A model generated the notes under the pieces. That model saw nothing but the letters and a program-made list of their open reading frames with translations, did no database searches and was not told the origin of the DNA. The translations under genes were made by a program, and so were the position numbers. A stretch of DNA of 64,000 nucleotides from Anastatus disparis (lineage: Eukaryota; Arthropoda; Insecta; Hymenoptera; Eupelmidae): contig JAFFSR010000245.1 in the NCBI GenBank assembly GCA_017163975.1, positions 3,363,001 to 3,427,000 on the forward strand, read 5' to 3'. Shown one piece after another: positions 23,241 to 36,500 of this stretch. How positions within the stretch are numbered: the first letter of the stretch is position 1; every line of letters begins with the position of its first letter.

Positions 23241-24504
23241 ATGGTTACAATTAGAAATTTCATTGTCATCATTCTTTTAACGTACAAATTTAAAAATAAA
23301 TATTAATGTTAGACAATTTTTTCATTTTAAAATCACATTTAAATAAATATAAAAAAATTAATGCACTTCAAACAGCTCTATGAGAAAGCATTCCGCCAAA
23401 GCACTTGGCAGCATTTTTATTATTATATCAATAATATTTTCGAATGATACATGTATTATTTTATTTTAGTCGCTTTCTTATATTATGCAGAGTTAATATA
23501 CAAAATAATAAATCATTAGTTATGTAAGTTATTTCATATAGAATTTATATGACCAGTGATTTACCCTGTCATTTTCACAATTCTTTTTATTCTTATTTTT
23601 AAGCATAAATTAAATAACATCCAAATTATATTTGATAACCATTTAAAAAAAAATTTGTCTAAACTTTGTAATTTTATCACAATTTTTACATTGTTGCTTA
23701 ATTGTACTTGAAATCAGGTTGATCTTAAAATCTAAGTTGTCATAAATGTTGAATCTAATATAAATTTTTTTTTCTTCAAATAAAAATTTTAAATTAATTT
23801 ACATTATACATAAAAAATCAATTGCTATAGATTTTAAGCTTTTATTTAAAGCAAATAATATATTTTAAGTGTAATTATAATAAAATAAAAATTGGATCAA
23901 AATATTTTGTATAATTTTGTAGAATATTTTTTTTCTTCTTTTCCATATGTGCCAATTGATTGAATAAATACACCAGGATGTAATGTGTGATTTAAGGATT
24001 CTTAAAACAGGATATTAATCATAGCATAATGTTAAGAAAATCAAAATTATAAAATAATACACACTATGTGTATACATATAAAAAAAATTAATGAATATAA
24101 ACCAATAGTAATTTATTATATAACAAATAAATTCAATGTGCAACTTTAAATTTTTGCTTTTAAACAATTTATGAAAGTTATACATCATCAGCTGCAAGAA
24201 TTTACATCAAACTATTCCTTTCATAACCCATGCTGTATACAGTATATATATTACATTAGTCTTTCTGTACAGTTTCAAAATACATATTTTTGAATTTGAC
24301 CTTTTACCGGTTTTGTCAAGGACGATACTGTTACATTCATATACACCACTCGTTTTAACTGGGCATCCTAAAAAGGTATAATCGCATATGAGTATCACGA
24401 AAATAAATAAAAAAATCAAGTTTAATGTAATACACAAATCTATTGCATATAGACAATAAATAATTACGTATTCAATTTTATGAATATTGTGTATAATCCT
24501 TATA

Positions 24505-24563
<59 letters not shown>

Positions 24564-24698
24564 ATTCATGTAGAAAATATAATTTTTTCTTAATTTTCAA
24601 TTTTAACATCTACTATAGATCTATGATCACATTTAATTCTTTAATGTTGCCTACCTCTAAGCCCTTTAGTTTTGTCTCATTTCTAGCAGAGAATTGTT
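23241..24698. other. AT-rich DNA downstream of TMEM11, no gene seen
   Basis: AT-rich with a (TA)n tract at about 24510-24550. The part adjoining 24699 is expected to contain the TMEM11 3' UTR (minus strand). The open frames here are low complexity and show no recognisable domain. Confidence 0.5.
24510..24550. repeat. (TA)n microsatellite
   Basis: About 40 bp of TA dinucleotide repeat. Confidence 0.9.
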
Positions 24699-25834
24699 TC
24701 ATTTAAAAGCTTGATATATCCTCCAAGCACTGATGCTAAGTGCCAAAACTGTTATAGAAGTATGTAAAATTCTTCTTCTGGTATCATCTTTTCTAACGAG
24801 AAAAGTAGGTGATGAAGGTCCTAAAATAGCTAATACCTCAACATGAGGTAATTTGCTTGTATCTGTTTCAACTTGATATTGACAGCATGGATCAAATTGC
24901 CAAGATACAGTATATAGACCACATGATATTGCAGCTGCAACTCCAAAAGGACCACAGACATATGGCCGATCACCCCATATAAGTCCTAAATCAAATAATT
25001 ATTAAACTTTTTGAAAAAAAAAGAAAAATTTTTATTGATGAACAATCTTATTTACCAGTAACAATTGCTGTCAATCCAGACAATGATGCTGTTTTATGAA
25101 GACAATTACCAACAGAAATCCATCGAGATGTTTCATCTCCTAACTTGGAAGGCTCTATAACAATTAATTGACATTCAGATTCTAATGCTCTTTCAAGTTC
25201 ATATTCAAAGCCTTCATGAGCATTTTCTCCATCATATACTTCACGAATGATAGCGACTTTCTTAGAGTCTTCACTATACAAAACAAATAATAAAATTAAA
25301 TTATATTTACCAATGCTTATCAAAATAAAAGTGTAGTTGAAATTAAGAGATTTTAATTTGGTGGTTTGAAAATCGACCTTTTTGAAAACAAATAAATATC
25401 AGAATCCTCATTAAAGCTTATTATTATAGATATTATATAAGATATTGATTGATTGAAATTTAATACTTAAAAACAACTTAATTCTTTTAATAAATAGCAA
25501 TTTTTTGAAAGGTAAAAATTTATGAAATATTATTAGTTTTATACCCAGAAAAAATCATGAATAATTAAATGATTATAAACAAAAATAAGCAGTTATCTAT
25601 ATTGTTACTTTTTTATATAAACTTATACAAACAATAAAAGTAATTTTCAATTAAAAGTTAAAGAATTTAAATATGACAAAAACAAATTGTTTGTTTGAAT
25701 AATTTATATTAATTTCAAAATAAAATAAAAGACTGAATGATACACTGTAAATAAGTACTTATAGCCATTTAGAATTTAGAGGTTAGTGACAATCATTGTC
25801 AAAACTAAAACAAATAAATACAATATAAATAATC

Positions 25835-25874
<40 letters not shown>

Positions 25875-25976
25875 GTATACATTATATATATATTTAAATT
25901 GTAATAATAACGTAATTAAAATATAAAAAAATATTTAAATTAACTAAACAAACCTGTCACTCGCTTCATCTACCAT
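24699..25976 (-). CDS. TMEM11: TMEM11 / PMI mitochondrial inner-membrane protein, three exons
   Basis: Reading the minus strand: exon 1 is 25976-25954 (23 nt, MVDEASD then a split codon), exon 2 is 25273-25056 (218 nt), and exon 3 is 24985-24699 (287 nt). The total is 528 nt, 175 aa plus stop. Both introns are GT-AG: intron 1 (680 nt) is AG|GTTTGT to TATAG|TG, and intron 2 (70 nt) is G|GTAAAT to TTTAG|GA. The product matches TMEM11 family landmarks: REVYDGENAHEGFEYELERAL, IVIEPSKLGDETSRWI and VGNCLHKTA, then a hydrophobic segment, SWQFDPCCQYQVE, and FLVRKDD before a C-terminal hydrophobic helix. Vertebrate TMEM11 is about 190 aa, so the length fits. The family shapes mitochondrial cristae in the inner membrane. 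It is intact and the only clear host gene here. Confidence 0.93.
25843..25868. repeat. (TA)n in TMEM11 intron 1
   Basis: Short TA repeat, about 26 bp, within the first intron of TMEM11. Confidence 0.9.
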
Positions 25977-26742
25977 TTTTTCGAGAGTAAAAACTGAAAC
26001 AGCGGTTCACGAACCGGACAGGAGAATCCGAACCACGGTCGTATAAACAGGTCGTGAAACTCTCATGGTGGGGATCGGCCTTTTCTTGAAATAAGGTAGG
26101 CTCGAATTTATTCGCACCGAGAGTTTACATAGTGGGGATATTTAAGTCGACTGTTCTTCTCATGGTGGCAACATGTCAAAAAAAAAATGGGACGTTTTGT
26201 ATATTAGGTAAATAGAAAGATTTTAAAATAATGCCATATAACGGTTGTTACTGTATAATCGATTGTAAAAACACGTAGAGTAATAGTAAAGTAAAGTTCA
26301 TTTTATTTTCTATATTAAAAAGTAAATGGGATCAAATAATTAAATGGATCAATGTAATCAAAACGATAAAGTCGGTTAACCTCACTTTTACTTATACGTA
26401 AGTGTATATATGTGATCATATGTTTCATGAAAACGTATTTACTCTGACCGACGCAAGCGTCTATCTTCGTTACTCTAACGATAACATAACCCCATTATCC
26501 TATGATTATTTCAATTCACATTGATTTAGGATTATTAATTGCAATTATTGCAAATAAAAATAAACAAATATTCAAATACTTAATTATCTTCTTCACAATT
26601 TTACATCAATAATTTGTTGCTTTCAGCAAAATATTAAATTATAATGCAGTCTGTATTCAACTCAATAGAAAACGTCCAAAAAATTTTGGGGACATCACGT
26701 GACTAATAATAATCATAAACTCTCCCAGCGAATAGTCGACAC
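25977..26742. other. TMEM11 upstream region
   Basis: Presumed 5' UTR and promoter side of TMEM11 (minus strand). The first ~180 bp is less AT-rich than the rest and contains two similar phrases, AACTCTCATGGTGGGGATC (~26057) and TTCTCATGGTGGCAAC (~26157). No TATA box could be assigned with confidence. The remainder is AT-rich with no gene seen. Confidence 0.45.
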
Positions 26743-27560
26743 TGTTACGACCCGAGCCTTATTCCACGAACCAATGGAATATAGATGGTCCTCTCGCTGT
26801 AGAATCAAAGTTGATGCTAATAGGTGGCGTTAGCTTCTGATCGTCTTTCTTGCAGGTGGATTCTCTGTTCGTAAAGAATAGAAATTCAAGGTGACGCGAA
26901 AGAAATAAAAATAATGCAAGTTAAGTTTTAATAATTGAACTTTAATAAATTCAAGTAATGGAACAATAGATATACGTGGTAAGAAGACTATACGTCGAAT
27001 GTTGATCTTGGGTACTTGCTGGTTGTCTTTTATACCCTCCTGTCTTGCATGGAAAGTGGAAGGGATTCAAGATTTGTAACGGTTTTAACCATCAAATTAT
27101 GATTGACGTTTAACCGTCAAAGAGGTGTTTGGTGCCGATGTAGTCTTGGTATTGGATACGAGTTCCCCCCTCCATCTCCTTGTAGGCGTTTCCTTTTAGG
27201 ATCAAATATCCAATGGTGGAAATTTCCCTTTCTTTTAGCAGGATTGCGTCATTTCTTTGAAGGTGACCTTGTAGCTTGTTTACATCTTGGACGACGGTTA
27301 AATATTGATTGCATCGTTTCTTAGAAGGTGACCTTGTAGTTGTTTACATCTTGGACGACGGTTAAATATTGATTGCATCATTTTAGACAATTCTTGCGTC
27401 ATTTCCCAGAAGGTGACCTTGGGGTTTGTTTATAGTTTCAAGTGGCCCTTTTTCGTAATTTCGATGTATATTGAAACCTGATACTCCATAAAGGTCTGAA
27501 ACTCTTGTTTACATTAAAAGTCCGTTAGTTCTTAGAATCAACATTTCCATTGTATACAGC
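26743..27560 (-). mobile_element. possible solo LTR remnant
   Basis: Read on the minus strand, the block ends ...GGCTCGGGTCGTAACA at 26743 (a CA terminus). It has TATAAAAG at about 27036-27029 with sequence resembling an R/U5 region after it. Upstream it contains 2-3 direct repeats of GAAGGTGACCTTGTAG...TTGGACGACGG (starts at about 27259, 27324 and 27409), as often seen in U3. I could not find a TG start or a matching target duplication, so the assignment rests on style only. Confidence 0.3.
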
Positions 27561-27637
27561 TTTTTCCTCTGAACAAGCTTATTAATTATTATTAATATAA
27601 TTAATTAATAAATAAATTATTTATTACTGTTACCATT

Positions 27638-28211
<574 letters not shown>

Positions 28212-30566
28212 GCCGACGCTGCAGAGGTTCTCGTAAAAGAGACGATGAGTCTCATTCACAGAGCCTGTGATGCATCTATGCCGCGCAAGGGATCGCGACA
28301 TCATAAGCGTCCAGCGTATTGGTGGAATGACGAAATCGCTAGAACGAGGTCAGAAGCTCTTAGTCTCAGAAGATCATCACAGAGAGCAAGAAAGAAGAAC
28401 TCACCAGCAGCAGATCTTTTGTCTGCGCAATACAGAGACGTGCATAAAAAGCTTCGTAAGAAGATCAATCGAAGCAAAGCACAATGCTGGAAAGACCTGA
28501 GCGAAGACGTCAACAGAGAGGTGTGGGGCTTGGCCTACAAGATCGTGACCAAGAAGCTTAACGCCGCCCCCACGTTGCCATTCGAAGAAGAGACCATGGC
28601 GAACATCGTAAACCACTTGTTCCCTACGCATCCACCACTCGAAGAACAGGAGAATACAGGAGAACCAGAAGAGATCCCGCTCTTTACAAGCGGAGAGCTA
28701 CAGATAGCTGCAAGAACGATGAAGAACAATAAGGCACCTGGGCCTGACGGAATACCATCCGAGGTCCTTAAATGCATAGCGGTGAAAGCGCCATCTCTCT
28801 TGTTGAACATGTACAACGCGTGCCTCCAGACGGGTGTGTTTAGCACTCCCTGGAAGATTGCGCGTCTTGTGCTGATCAACAAAGGAAAGGGAGGTGATCC
28901 CCGGCATCCATCGTCCCACAGGCCACTCTGCATGTTGGACGAAGCAGGGAAGCTATACGAGAGGCTGCTTAAACCGCGATTACAAGGAGCTGTACAGGCG
29001 GCTGGCGATCTCGCTGACAACCAGTACGGCTTCAGGAAAAAGCGGTCTACCGTAAATGCAGTAGAAGAAGTAGTAAAGGTAGCAAAAGAAGGATGGACTG
29101 GGAACCATCATTCCCGTCTTATTGCGTTTCTAGTCATGCTGGATACGAAAAACGCTTTCAACTCAGCAAAATGGCCTGACCTCCTTGCTGCGTTGAAAGA
29201 GTTTAATGTACCAGAATACCTTATGCGAGTGATACGAGACTATCTGAGAAACCGTATCCTCCGCTATGAAACAGAAGAAGGCTGGCGTGAAAAAGACCTT
29301 AGCGCAGGCGTGGCACAGGGCTCGATCTTCGGCCCAGACTTCTGGAACATCCTGTTCGATGCATTACTCAGACTTGCAATGCCGGATGGGGTGAAAATGT
29401 TTGCGTACGCTGATGATGTCGCTTTAGTCATCTCCGCGAAAAACGAAAACATTGCCCAGCACATACTAAACACGGCGATGAGAAGAATTTCCGAGTGGAT
29501 GGTGAAGCATGGTCTCGAAATAGCGATGGCCAAAACAGAAATCGTGCCCTTAACTTGGAAACACATCAACATCGAGTTTCCCATGACAGTAGGCACAAAC
29601 GTGGTGCAGACAAGAAGTGAGGTGACGTATCTCGGCATAAAGCTAGATGCAAAACTAACTTTTTTGACGCACCTAAAACACGTCGCTAATAAAGCGATAA
29701 AGAAAACGTTGCAGTTAAGTCGTCTCATGGCCAATACCAGCGGCCCGAAATCAAGCAAACGACGACTTTTAATGACAGTCACGACGTCCATCTTATTGTA
29801 CGGCTCTGAAATATGGGCTAACCAAATGAGAAAAGAGACGCACCGAAGCGTACTATCTTCTGTTCAAAGGAGAGGGGCTCTTAGAGTCACCAGCGCCTAT
29901 CGCACTGTCTCGGGACCCGCGGTGCTAGTCATCGCAGGAATCATCCCGATCGAATTACAGGCGATGGAACGCAAGCGAACCTACGAACGGAAGAAAACAG
30001 AAGATGGAACTGCAATCGTTCAGAAAGAAGAAAGACAGGTGACCATGGAAACCTGGCAAAAAACATGGAATCAGATGGTGAAAGGCCGATGGACACACGT
30101 GCTCATTAGGGAGCTGGCTCCATGGGTCGATAGAAGATACGGGGAGGTCAACTATTACCTCACCCAGTTCCTTAGTAACCACGGGTATTTCTGCGCTTAT
30201 CTCAGTAAAATGGGAAAGACCCAGAGCCCGGGCTGCATCTTCTGTTTCGCGGATCGCGACGATGCGTATCATACGTTTTTCGTCTGCCATCAGTGGAACG
30301 AAGAAAGACGCCAGGTTGAGAGGATATTCGAAGCGTTAACGCCAGATAACATTATCAGTGAAATGTTGTCGGCCAAAGAAAAGTGGGACGCTATGGCACT
30401 ATTTGTCGAAAGCGTCCTAAGAAAGAAGAAACCGTTCTTAGATAGGGCAATCGAACTAAGTGCGAATGAGGAGCGGGGAGTCAGGCTTATACCTCACCAT
30501 AACCTAGAGGCAGTAGCCGGTCCCATAGATTCGGGTGCGGAGGGTGACGACGAGGACTCGTCTTAA
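28212..30566 (+). pseudogene. R1-like ORF2, 5'-truncated copy (RT and C-terminal part)
   Basis: An open frame runs from the junction to 30566; the first Met is at 28245. It equals residues ~254-1037 of the copy 2 ORF2. The endonuclease domain is lost. RT motifs are intact (NKAPGPDGIPSEVLK, NQYGFRKKRST, LDTKNAFNS, GVAQGSIFGP, FAYADDVALV) and so is the C-terminal zinc motif CIFCFADRDDAYHTFFVC (C-X2-C-X8-H-X4-C), a signature of R1-clade ORF2 proteins. It could not retrotranspose by itself. Confidence 0.92.
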
Positions 30567-30765
30567 GGACGAGAACGAATCGTGCACCTAGGAAATGTTT
30601 GAGAAAGCAGCAAAAGCGCCAGCTTTAGCTGTGGTATGAATGAGTGTCGTTGTAAATAAGCGCGAGATTGAATGTTAGTATGAGTCAGACGCGGTAGAGA
30701 GGATAGCCCCACAAGAGGCATAAGATCCATCTTAGAACAGGAGAATCAAGACTGAAGAGAAAATT

Positions 30766-30854
30766 ATGGACTGATTTTGCTCCTTTACAGAGCCAGTCCA
30801 TACCATACCATATATATGCGATCGATTTATGCTCCCCTTTACAGAGCCGATCGC
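30766..30854 (+). other. twin 3'-UTR hairpins, R1-like copy 1
   Basis: Hairpin 1 (30766-30801) has outer stem ATGGACTG/CAGTCCAT, a 5-nt one-sided bulge ATTTT, inner stem GCTC/GAGC and loop CTTTACA. Hairpin 2 (30818-30854) has outer stem GCGATCG/CGATCGC, bulge ATTTAT, the same inner stem GCTC/GAGC and loop CCCTTTACA. The outer stems are unrelated in sequence, yet the bulge, inner stem and loop are the same. This suggests selection for RNA structure. The same pair lies at 36821-36909 and 42901-42989. Confidence 0.8.
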
Positions 30855-30974
30855 CAGGCAGAAGATAGCCTTTTAAATCATGTTGCTTATTAGGCATAGA
30901 TCTATATTATTGGAAATCTGTATATTTACAGAAGAAGTCAGAAGGAAAAGGTCCAAAAGACTTAGAACGCGGTG

Positions 30975-31026
30975 CCACCCTGAAGTAATGTGATAAACAG
31001 TTTCCGGGGTGGAACAAACGCCGCGA
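30975..31026 (+). other. conserved 3'-UTR stem, R1-like copy 1
   Basis: The inner stem CCACCCTG (30975) pairs with CCGGGGTGG (31004-31012). The outer six bases GCGGTG just upstream pair with CGCCGC after an AACAAA spacer. A structurally equivalent element lies in the ORF1-only element at 45330-45371 with a completely different outer stem. Confidence 0.75.
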
Positions 31027-31250
31027 GTGATGATTGGAGAATCTCTTGCACGTCCAGTGACTGCATTTTTTTGCTATCATTAGACAGGCATGAGGATCGC
31101 GTAATTTTAGAGGTTTGCTAGTTTATCTAGAACCCCTCTCAACCGTCTGTACTCTGTTCCCGGATATATCCGAGCCCAGCGAACTGACGGCGGTCTGACA
31201 GCAGATTTTATTCGTTCAACCAATGAAAAAAAAAAAAAAAAAAAAAAAAA

Positions 31251-31265
31251 ATTATTATTATTATT
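31251..31265. repeat. (ATT)5 between copies 1 and 2
   Basis: Five ATT units join the poly(A) of copy 1 to the 5' end of copy 2. Confidence 0.97.
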
Positions 31266-32186
31266 CCTCCGCATGTTGCTGACCTTGTAAGTGTCCACCT
31301 ACGATGTGGTGGCGGGGCGGAGGCTTAAGCACGATCCACATATCGCTAGCCATCCTTAGTGATGACTAAGGATATCTGGATGATCGCGTAGGCACTTCCG
31401 CTTCACGGAACTGCCAACCCATTAAAATTTTGTGTTCGTATTTACGTGTACTAAGAAGCAACACAGTATGAATGGATGTATGAATGAGCTGTGGCTGCCA
31501 ACCAATGGATATTCCCGTCAGACTACTGGAGTTGTTCGTTAGTAGTGACTTGCTGACCTCTGTTTAGTAATAAGAGTAAAAGTTAGTCCCCTCTCCGGCG
31601 AAAGTCGTGACGGGCAAAGGTCTCGTGAAACCACATGTCGGCTAGGAGCTTCTACGTACTTCTACTAACGTAACCGGAGCCCATGAAGGGGTTGAAGTTG
31701 GTCTGTACAGGCGCAGGTGCGAAGGATTATCTGGTCAGTATTTCCTTATACCGAGTCCGCGCAGGAGAACTGCGGAACGTCTAGCCTGAAGTTTAGGGCC
31801 AGGCGCAGCACGGTACTGACGTCGCCCACTCAATACGGATGACGTAAAACCTTTAGCATCAACATGGCGCGGGCCTAACCCGTAAACATCTCTTATTTAG
31901 AATCACTCGGTGTCGCTAGGGTTGACCACCCGAAAACCGCTTCTCGGCTGCGGCATCTTTAATTAGGGCACCTCACAGGCGGGGATAGTGGCTCCACTGC
32001 GCCTGGAGCTCCCATGATGGGCGAACCGTCTTAAGCCAAGTATACGTTTTATTATGTTAAACTCCACATCAACACAACCAAAAAACCAACCAGAAGCGGC
32101 TAGCAATAGCTCAAAAAAATAACGAAGGCCAGTTTTCGCAGGCTGATCCCCAAAAGAAGTCAGGGGTAGAGATCGCCTGCCTAACA

Positions 32187-33507
32187 ATGGAAGAAAGATC
32201 TCAGAGGATGAATGAGATCTTTGCGCTCTTCAGAGAAGCTCTTAGGTCGATGCCTAACATTCATAAAGATGTTAAGAATAATCTACCAGAGCTTATCGAT
32301 CATGTGGATGCCCTTAAAACGGAGCATCTCCTCTTGCTTCAGGCGAGAACGGTCACTGAACAGATGGAGGTGACCGAGACGCTCGAAGCAAGCTCCTCAG
32401 CCAAGCGGACTTTAGAGGATGCCTCGCTCGATTCTGGCAGCAATGCTGAATCGCAAGCATTAAAAAAGAACCGCCCTGAGAGTCTGGATGATCCGTTCGA
32501 GGTCGTCCAAAATAGAAAGAAGAAGACGGCTACAAAAAATCTAGTCCAGAACGCAACGCAGCAGCGGCACAACAACAACAGCAGCAGCAGCGTCAACAGC
32601 AGCAGAAACAACAACAGCAGCACCAGCGACAACAACAGCAAAAACGGCAGCAGCAGCCGCAGCAGCCCAAGAACAACAGCAACAGTCCACCAGCGGCCAG
32701 AACATCGGCCATCGAGACACAGCAGCCTGCCCAGCAGCTGTTGAAAAAGAAGAAGAAAAGGAGGAGGAAGACAAAAAAGAGGTCTGCCGCCGTCCTCATA
32801 AAACCAGAAGAGGGAAAAACCTACAGCGACGTCCTGCAGAGCATCAGGCAGGATTTAATCGCTGAGAGTCCAACGACCAACATCAGAGGAATAAGGAAAA
32901 CCAGGGCCGGAGATGTCCTGATCGAGTTGGGCTCAACTAAGGGTTTAGAGACCTTTAGTGCTTTCCTTAAGAGGACGGTGGGCGAAACGGGCAACGTCAA
33001 GGAGATGTGCCCCAAAGAAACGGTCGAGATCAGAGACATCGACTGTCTAGCTTCAGCAGAAGAAGTAGAGGCCGCTGTAAAAGCTGCTTTAACCGAAGGC
33101 CAACAGGAAGTAGGGGAGTTTAGCGTCTCACTGACCAACCCCAACAGCAGAGAGCTCCGCTTGGCCATTGTAGAGATGGAACAAGACCAAGCGGCGTTCC
33201 TGCTCTCTAGAACTAGGATAAAGATCGGTTACACCAGCTGCCGAATCAGAAGTTGGCAAAGGGTTCAGCGCTGTTTTAGGTGCCTGAACTACGGTCACCA
33301 GGCGCGTGACTGCCGAGGACCAGACCGTAGCAAGATGTGCTACAAATGTGGCAAAGACGGCCATAAGGGATCGGCCTGCAAGGCTACTGATACTTAGTGC
33401 ATACTATGTACTGAGCGCGAAGTAGACCCAGCAGAGCGGAAACACATCCCTGGGTCAGGTCAGTGCAGAGTCTTTCGCGAGACACTGAACCGAATCAAAA
33501 AGCGCTA
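32187..33507 (+). pseudogene. R1-like ORF1, copy 2: frameshift plus nonsense codon
   Basis: N-terminal part 32187 to ~32550 (EERSQRMNEIFALF..., Ser/Glu-rich). The polyglutamine linker is out of frame: its CAG/CAA repeats are read as Asn/Ser because of a frameshift near 32545-32580. After the linker the basic stretch KKKKKRRRKTKKR leads to KTYSDVL and the conserved ORF1 core. Zinc knuckles CFRCLNYGHQARDC (~33275) and CYKCGKDGHKGSAC (~33341) are intact. A TAG at 33395-33397 replaces the CAG found in copy 3 and removes the third Cys cluster. The rest of the frame continues to the TAA at 33506-33508. The product would be an RNP/chaperone protein. Confidence 0.9.
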
Positions 33508-36500
33508 ATGATGGGCCGCGTAACGGTCCTCCAAGCCAACTTACACAGAAGCGACCTAGCCAACAGCTTTTTGACTCAAATCAAATTCGAAACAAAGGCT
33601 GATGTGCTCTTGATAAGCGAGCAGTACACAAACTGGACCGTTAAGACCTGGTTTAGAGACAAGCTTGGCACTGCTGCGATTTACGTAGACCCAAAGACCA
33701 TCAGAGAAGACGCAAATGGAGCTGAAGAAGGCTTCGTATGGGTTAAAAGCAGAAACGTTACATACGTGAGCTGTTATTTTACACCAAACTCAACAGCAGA
33801 CACGTTTAGGCGCCGTCTGGATCTGCTGGAAGACTCTGTCCGAAGAATGGAAGGTGACGTCGTCGTCGCAGGAGACTTTAACGCGAAAGCGTTAGAGTGG
33901 GGAATGCCACTGCAGGACAGCAGAGGAGGATACATCATGGAGATGGCAGACAGACTCGGCCTAACAGTGCTAAACACCGGAAGCACTCCAACATTCAGAC
34001 GAGGAGCTAGCAATACGATTCCTGACGTATCCTTTGCATCAGAAAATCTTTCACGTAAAGTGTCAGATTGGAAGGTGCTGGAGACATACAATGGAAGTGA
34101 CCACCAGTACATCACATTTCAAATCCATGATGGATCCCAATCATCGAGGCGAAATGTCGCTAGACCAGTCAGATGGAACGTTGCCAAGCTGGACTCTGAG
34201 AAACTTGTCCAAGTACTGCAGCAAGGATCAGACTATCTACCGGACGCGACAACTGCCACCGGAAACGCCGACGCTGCAGAGGTTCTCGTAAAAGAGACGA
34301 TGAGTCTCATTCACAGAGCCTGTGATGCATCTATGCCGCGCAAGGGATCGCGACATCATAAGCGTCCAGCGTATTGGTGGAATGACGAAATCGCTAGAAC
34401 GAGGTCAGAAGCTCTTAGTCTCAGAAGATCATCACAGAGAGCAAGAAAGAAGAACTCACCAGCAGCAGATCTTTTGTCTGCGCAATACAGAGACGTGCAT
34501 AAAAAGCTTCGTAAGAAGATCAATCGAAGCAAAGCACAATGCTGGAAAGACCTGAGCGAAGACGTCAACAGAGAGGTGTGGGGCTTGGCCTACAAGATCG
34601 TGACCAAGAAGCTTAACGCCGCCCCCACGTTGCCATTCGAAGAAGAGACCATGGCGAACATCGTAAACCACTTGTTCCCTACGCATCCACCACTCGAAGA
34701 ACAGGAGAATACAGGAGAACCAGAAGAGATCCCGCTCTTTACAAGCGGAGAGCTACAGATAGCTGCAAGAACGATGAAGAACAATAAGGCACCTGGGCCT
34801 GACGGAATACCATCCGAGGTCCTTAAATGCATAGCGGTGAAAGCGCCATCTCTCTTGTTGAACATGTACAACGCGTGCCTCCAGACGGGTGTGTTTAGCA
34901 CTCCCTGGAAGATTGCGCGTCTTGTGCTGATCAACAAAGGAAAGGGAGGTGATCCCCGGCATCCATCGTCCCACAGGCCACTCTGCATGTTGGACGAAGC
35001 AGGGAAGCTATACGAGAGGCTGCTTAAACCGCGATTACAAGGAGCTGTACAGGCGGCTGGCGATCTCGCTGACAACCAGTACGGCTTCAGGAAAAAGCGG
35101 TCTACCGTAAATGCAGTAGAAGAAGTAGTAAAGGTAGCAAAAGAAGGATGGACTGGGAACCATCATTCCCGTCTTATTGCGTTTCTAGTCATGCTGGATA
35201 CGAAAAACGCTTTCAACTCAGCAAAATGGCCTGACCTCCTTGCTGCGTTGAAGGAGTTTAATGTACCAGAATACCTTATGCGAGTGATACGAGACTATCT
35301 GAGAAACCGTATCCTCCGCTATGAAACAGAAGAAGGCTGGCGTGAAAAAGACCTTAGCGCAGGCGTGGCACAGGGCTCGATCTTCGGCCCAGACTTCTGG
35401 AACATCCTGTTCGATGCATTACTCAGACTTGCAATGCCGGATGGGGTGAAAATGTTTGCGTACGCTGATGATGTCGCTTTAGTCATCTCCGCGAAAAACG
35501 TAAACATTGCCCAGCACATACTAAACACGGCGATGGGAAGAATTTCCGAGTGGATGGTGAAGCATGGTCTCGAAATAGCTATGGCCAAAACAGAAATCGT
35601 GCCCTTAACTTGGAAACACATCAACATCGAGTTTCCCATGACAGTAGGCACAAACGTGGTGCAGACAAGAAGTGAGGTGACGTATCTCGGCATAAAGCTA
35701 GATGCAAAACTAACTTTTTTGACGCACCTAAAACACGTCGCTGATAAAGCGATAAAGAAAACGTTGCAGTTAAGTCGTCTTATGGCCAATACCAGCGGCC
35801 CGAAATCAAGCAAACGACGACTTTTAATGACAGTCACGACGTCCATCTTATTGTACGGCTCTGAAATATGGGCTAACCAAATGAGAAAAGAGACGCACCG
35901 AAGCGTACTATCTTCTGTTCAAAGGAGAGGGGCTCTTAGAGTCACCAGCGCCTATCGCACTGTCTCGGGACCCGCGGTGCTAGTCATCGCAGGAATCATC
36001 CCGATCGAATTACAGGCGATGGAACGCAAGCGAACCTACGAACGGAAGAAAACAGAAGATGGAACTGCAATCGTTCAGAAAGAAGAAAGACAGGTGACCA
36101 TGGAAACCTGGCAAAAAACATGGAATCAGATGGTGAAAGGCCGATGGACACACGTGCTCATTAGGGAGCTGGCTCCATGGGTCGATAGAAGATACGGGGA
36201 GGTCAACTATTACCTCACCCAGTTCCTTAGTAACCACGGGTATTTCTGCGCTTATCTCAGTAAAATGGGAAAGACCCAGAGCCCGGGCTGCATCTTCTGT
36301 TTCGCGGATCGCGACGATGCGTATCATACGTTTTTCGTCTGCCATCAGTGGAACGAAGAAAGACGCCAGGTTGAGAGGATATTCGAAGCGTTAACGCCAG
36401 ATAACATTATCAGTGAAATGTTGTCGGCCAAAGAAAAGTGGGACGCTATGGCACTATTTGTCGAAAGCGTCCTAAGAAAGAAGAAACCGTTCTTAGATAG

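Noticed and set aside
24207..24569. 120-aa minus-strand frame beginning in (TA)n
   Set aside because: Low complexity; no domain. It lies in the presumed TMEM11 3' flank.
28301..30290. Several minus-strand frames of 70-175 aa inside ORF2, repeated in each R1-like copy
   Set aside because: They recur only because ORF2 is repeated. They are antisense shadows with no domain features of their own.
30685..30897. 70-aa minus-strand frame in the R1-like 3' UTR
   Set aside because: Conserved only because the UTR is conserved among recent copies. The twin hairpins explain the constraint better.
32339..32799. Leu- or Cys/Ala-rich minus-strand frames
   Set aside because: Complement of the CAG/CAA-rich linker of ORF1; low-complexity shadows.
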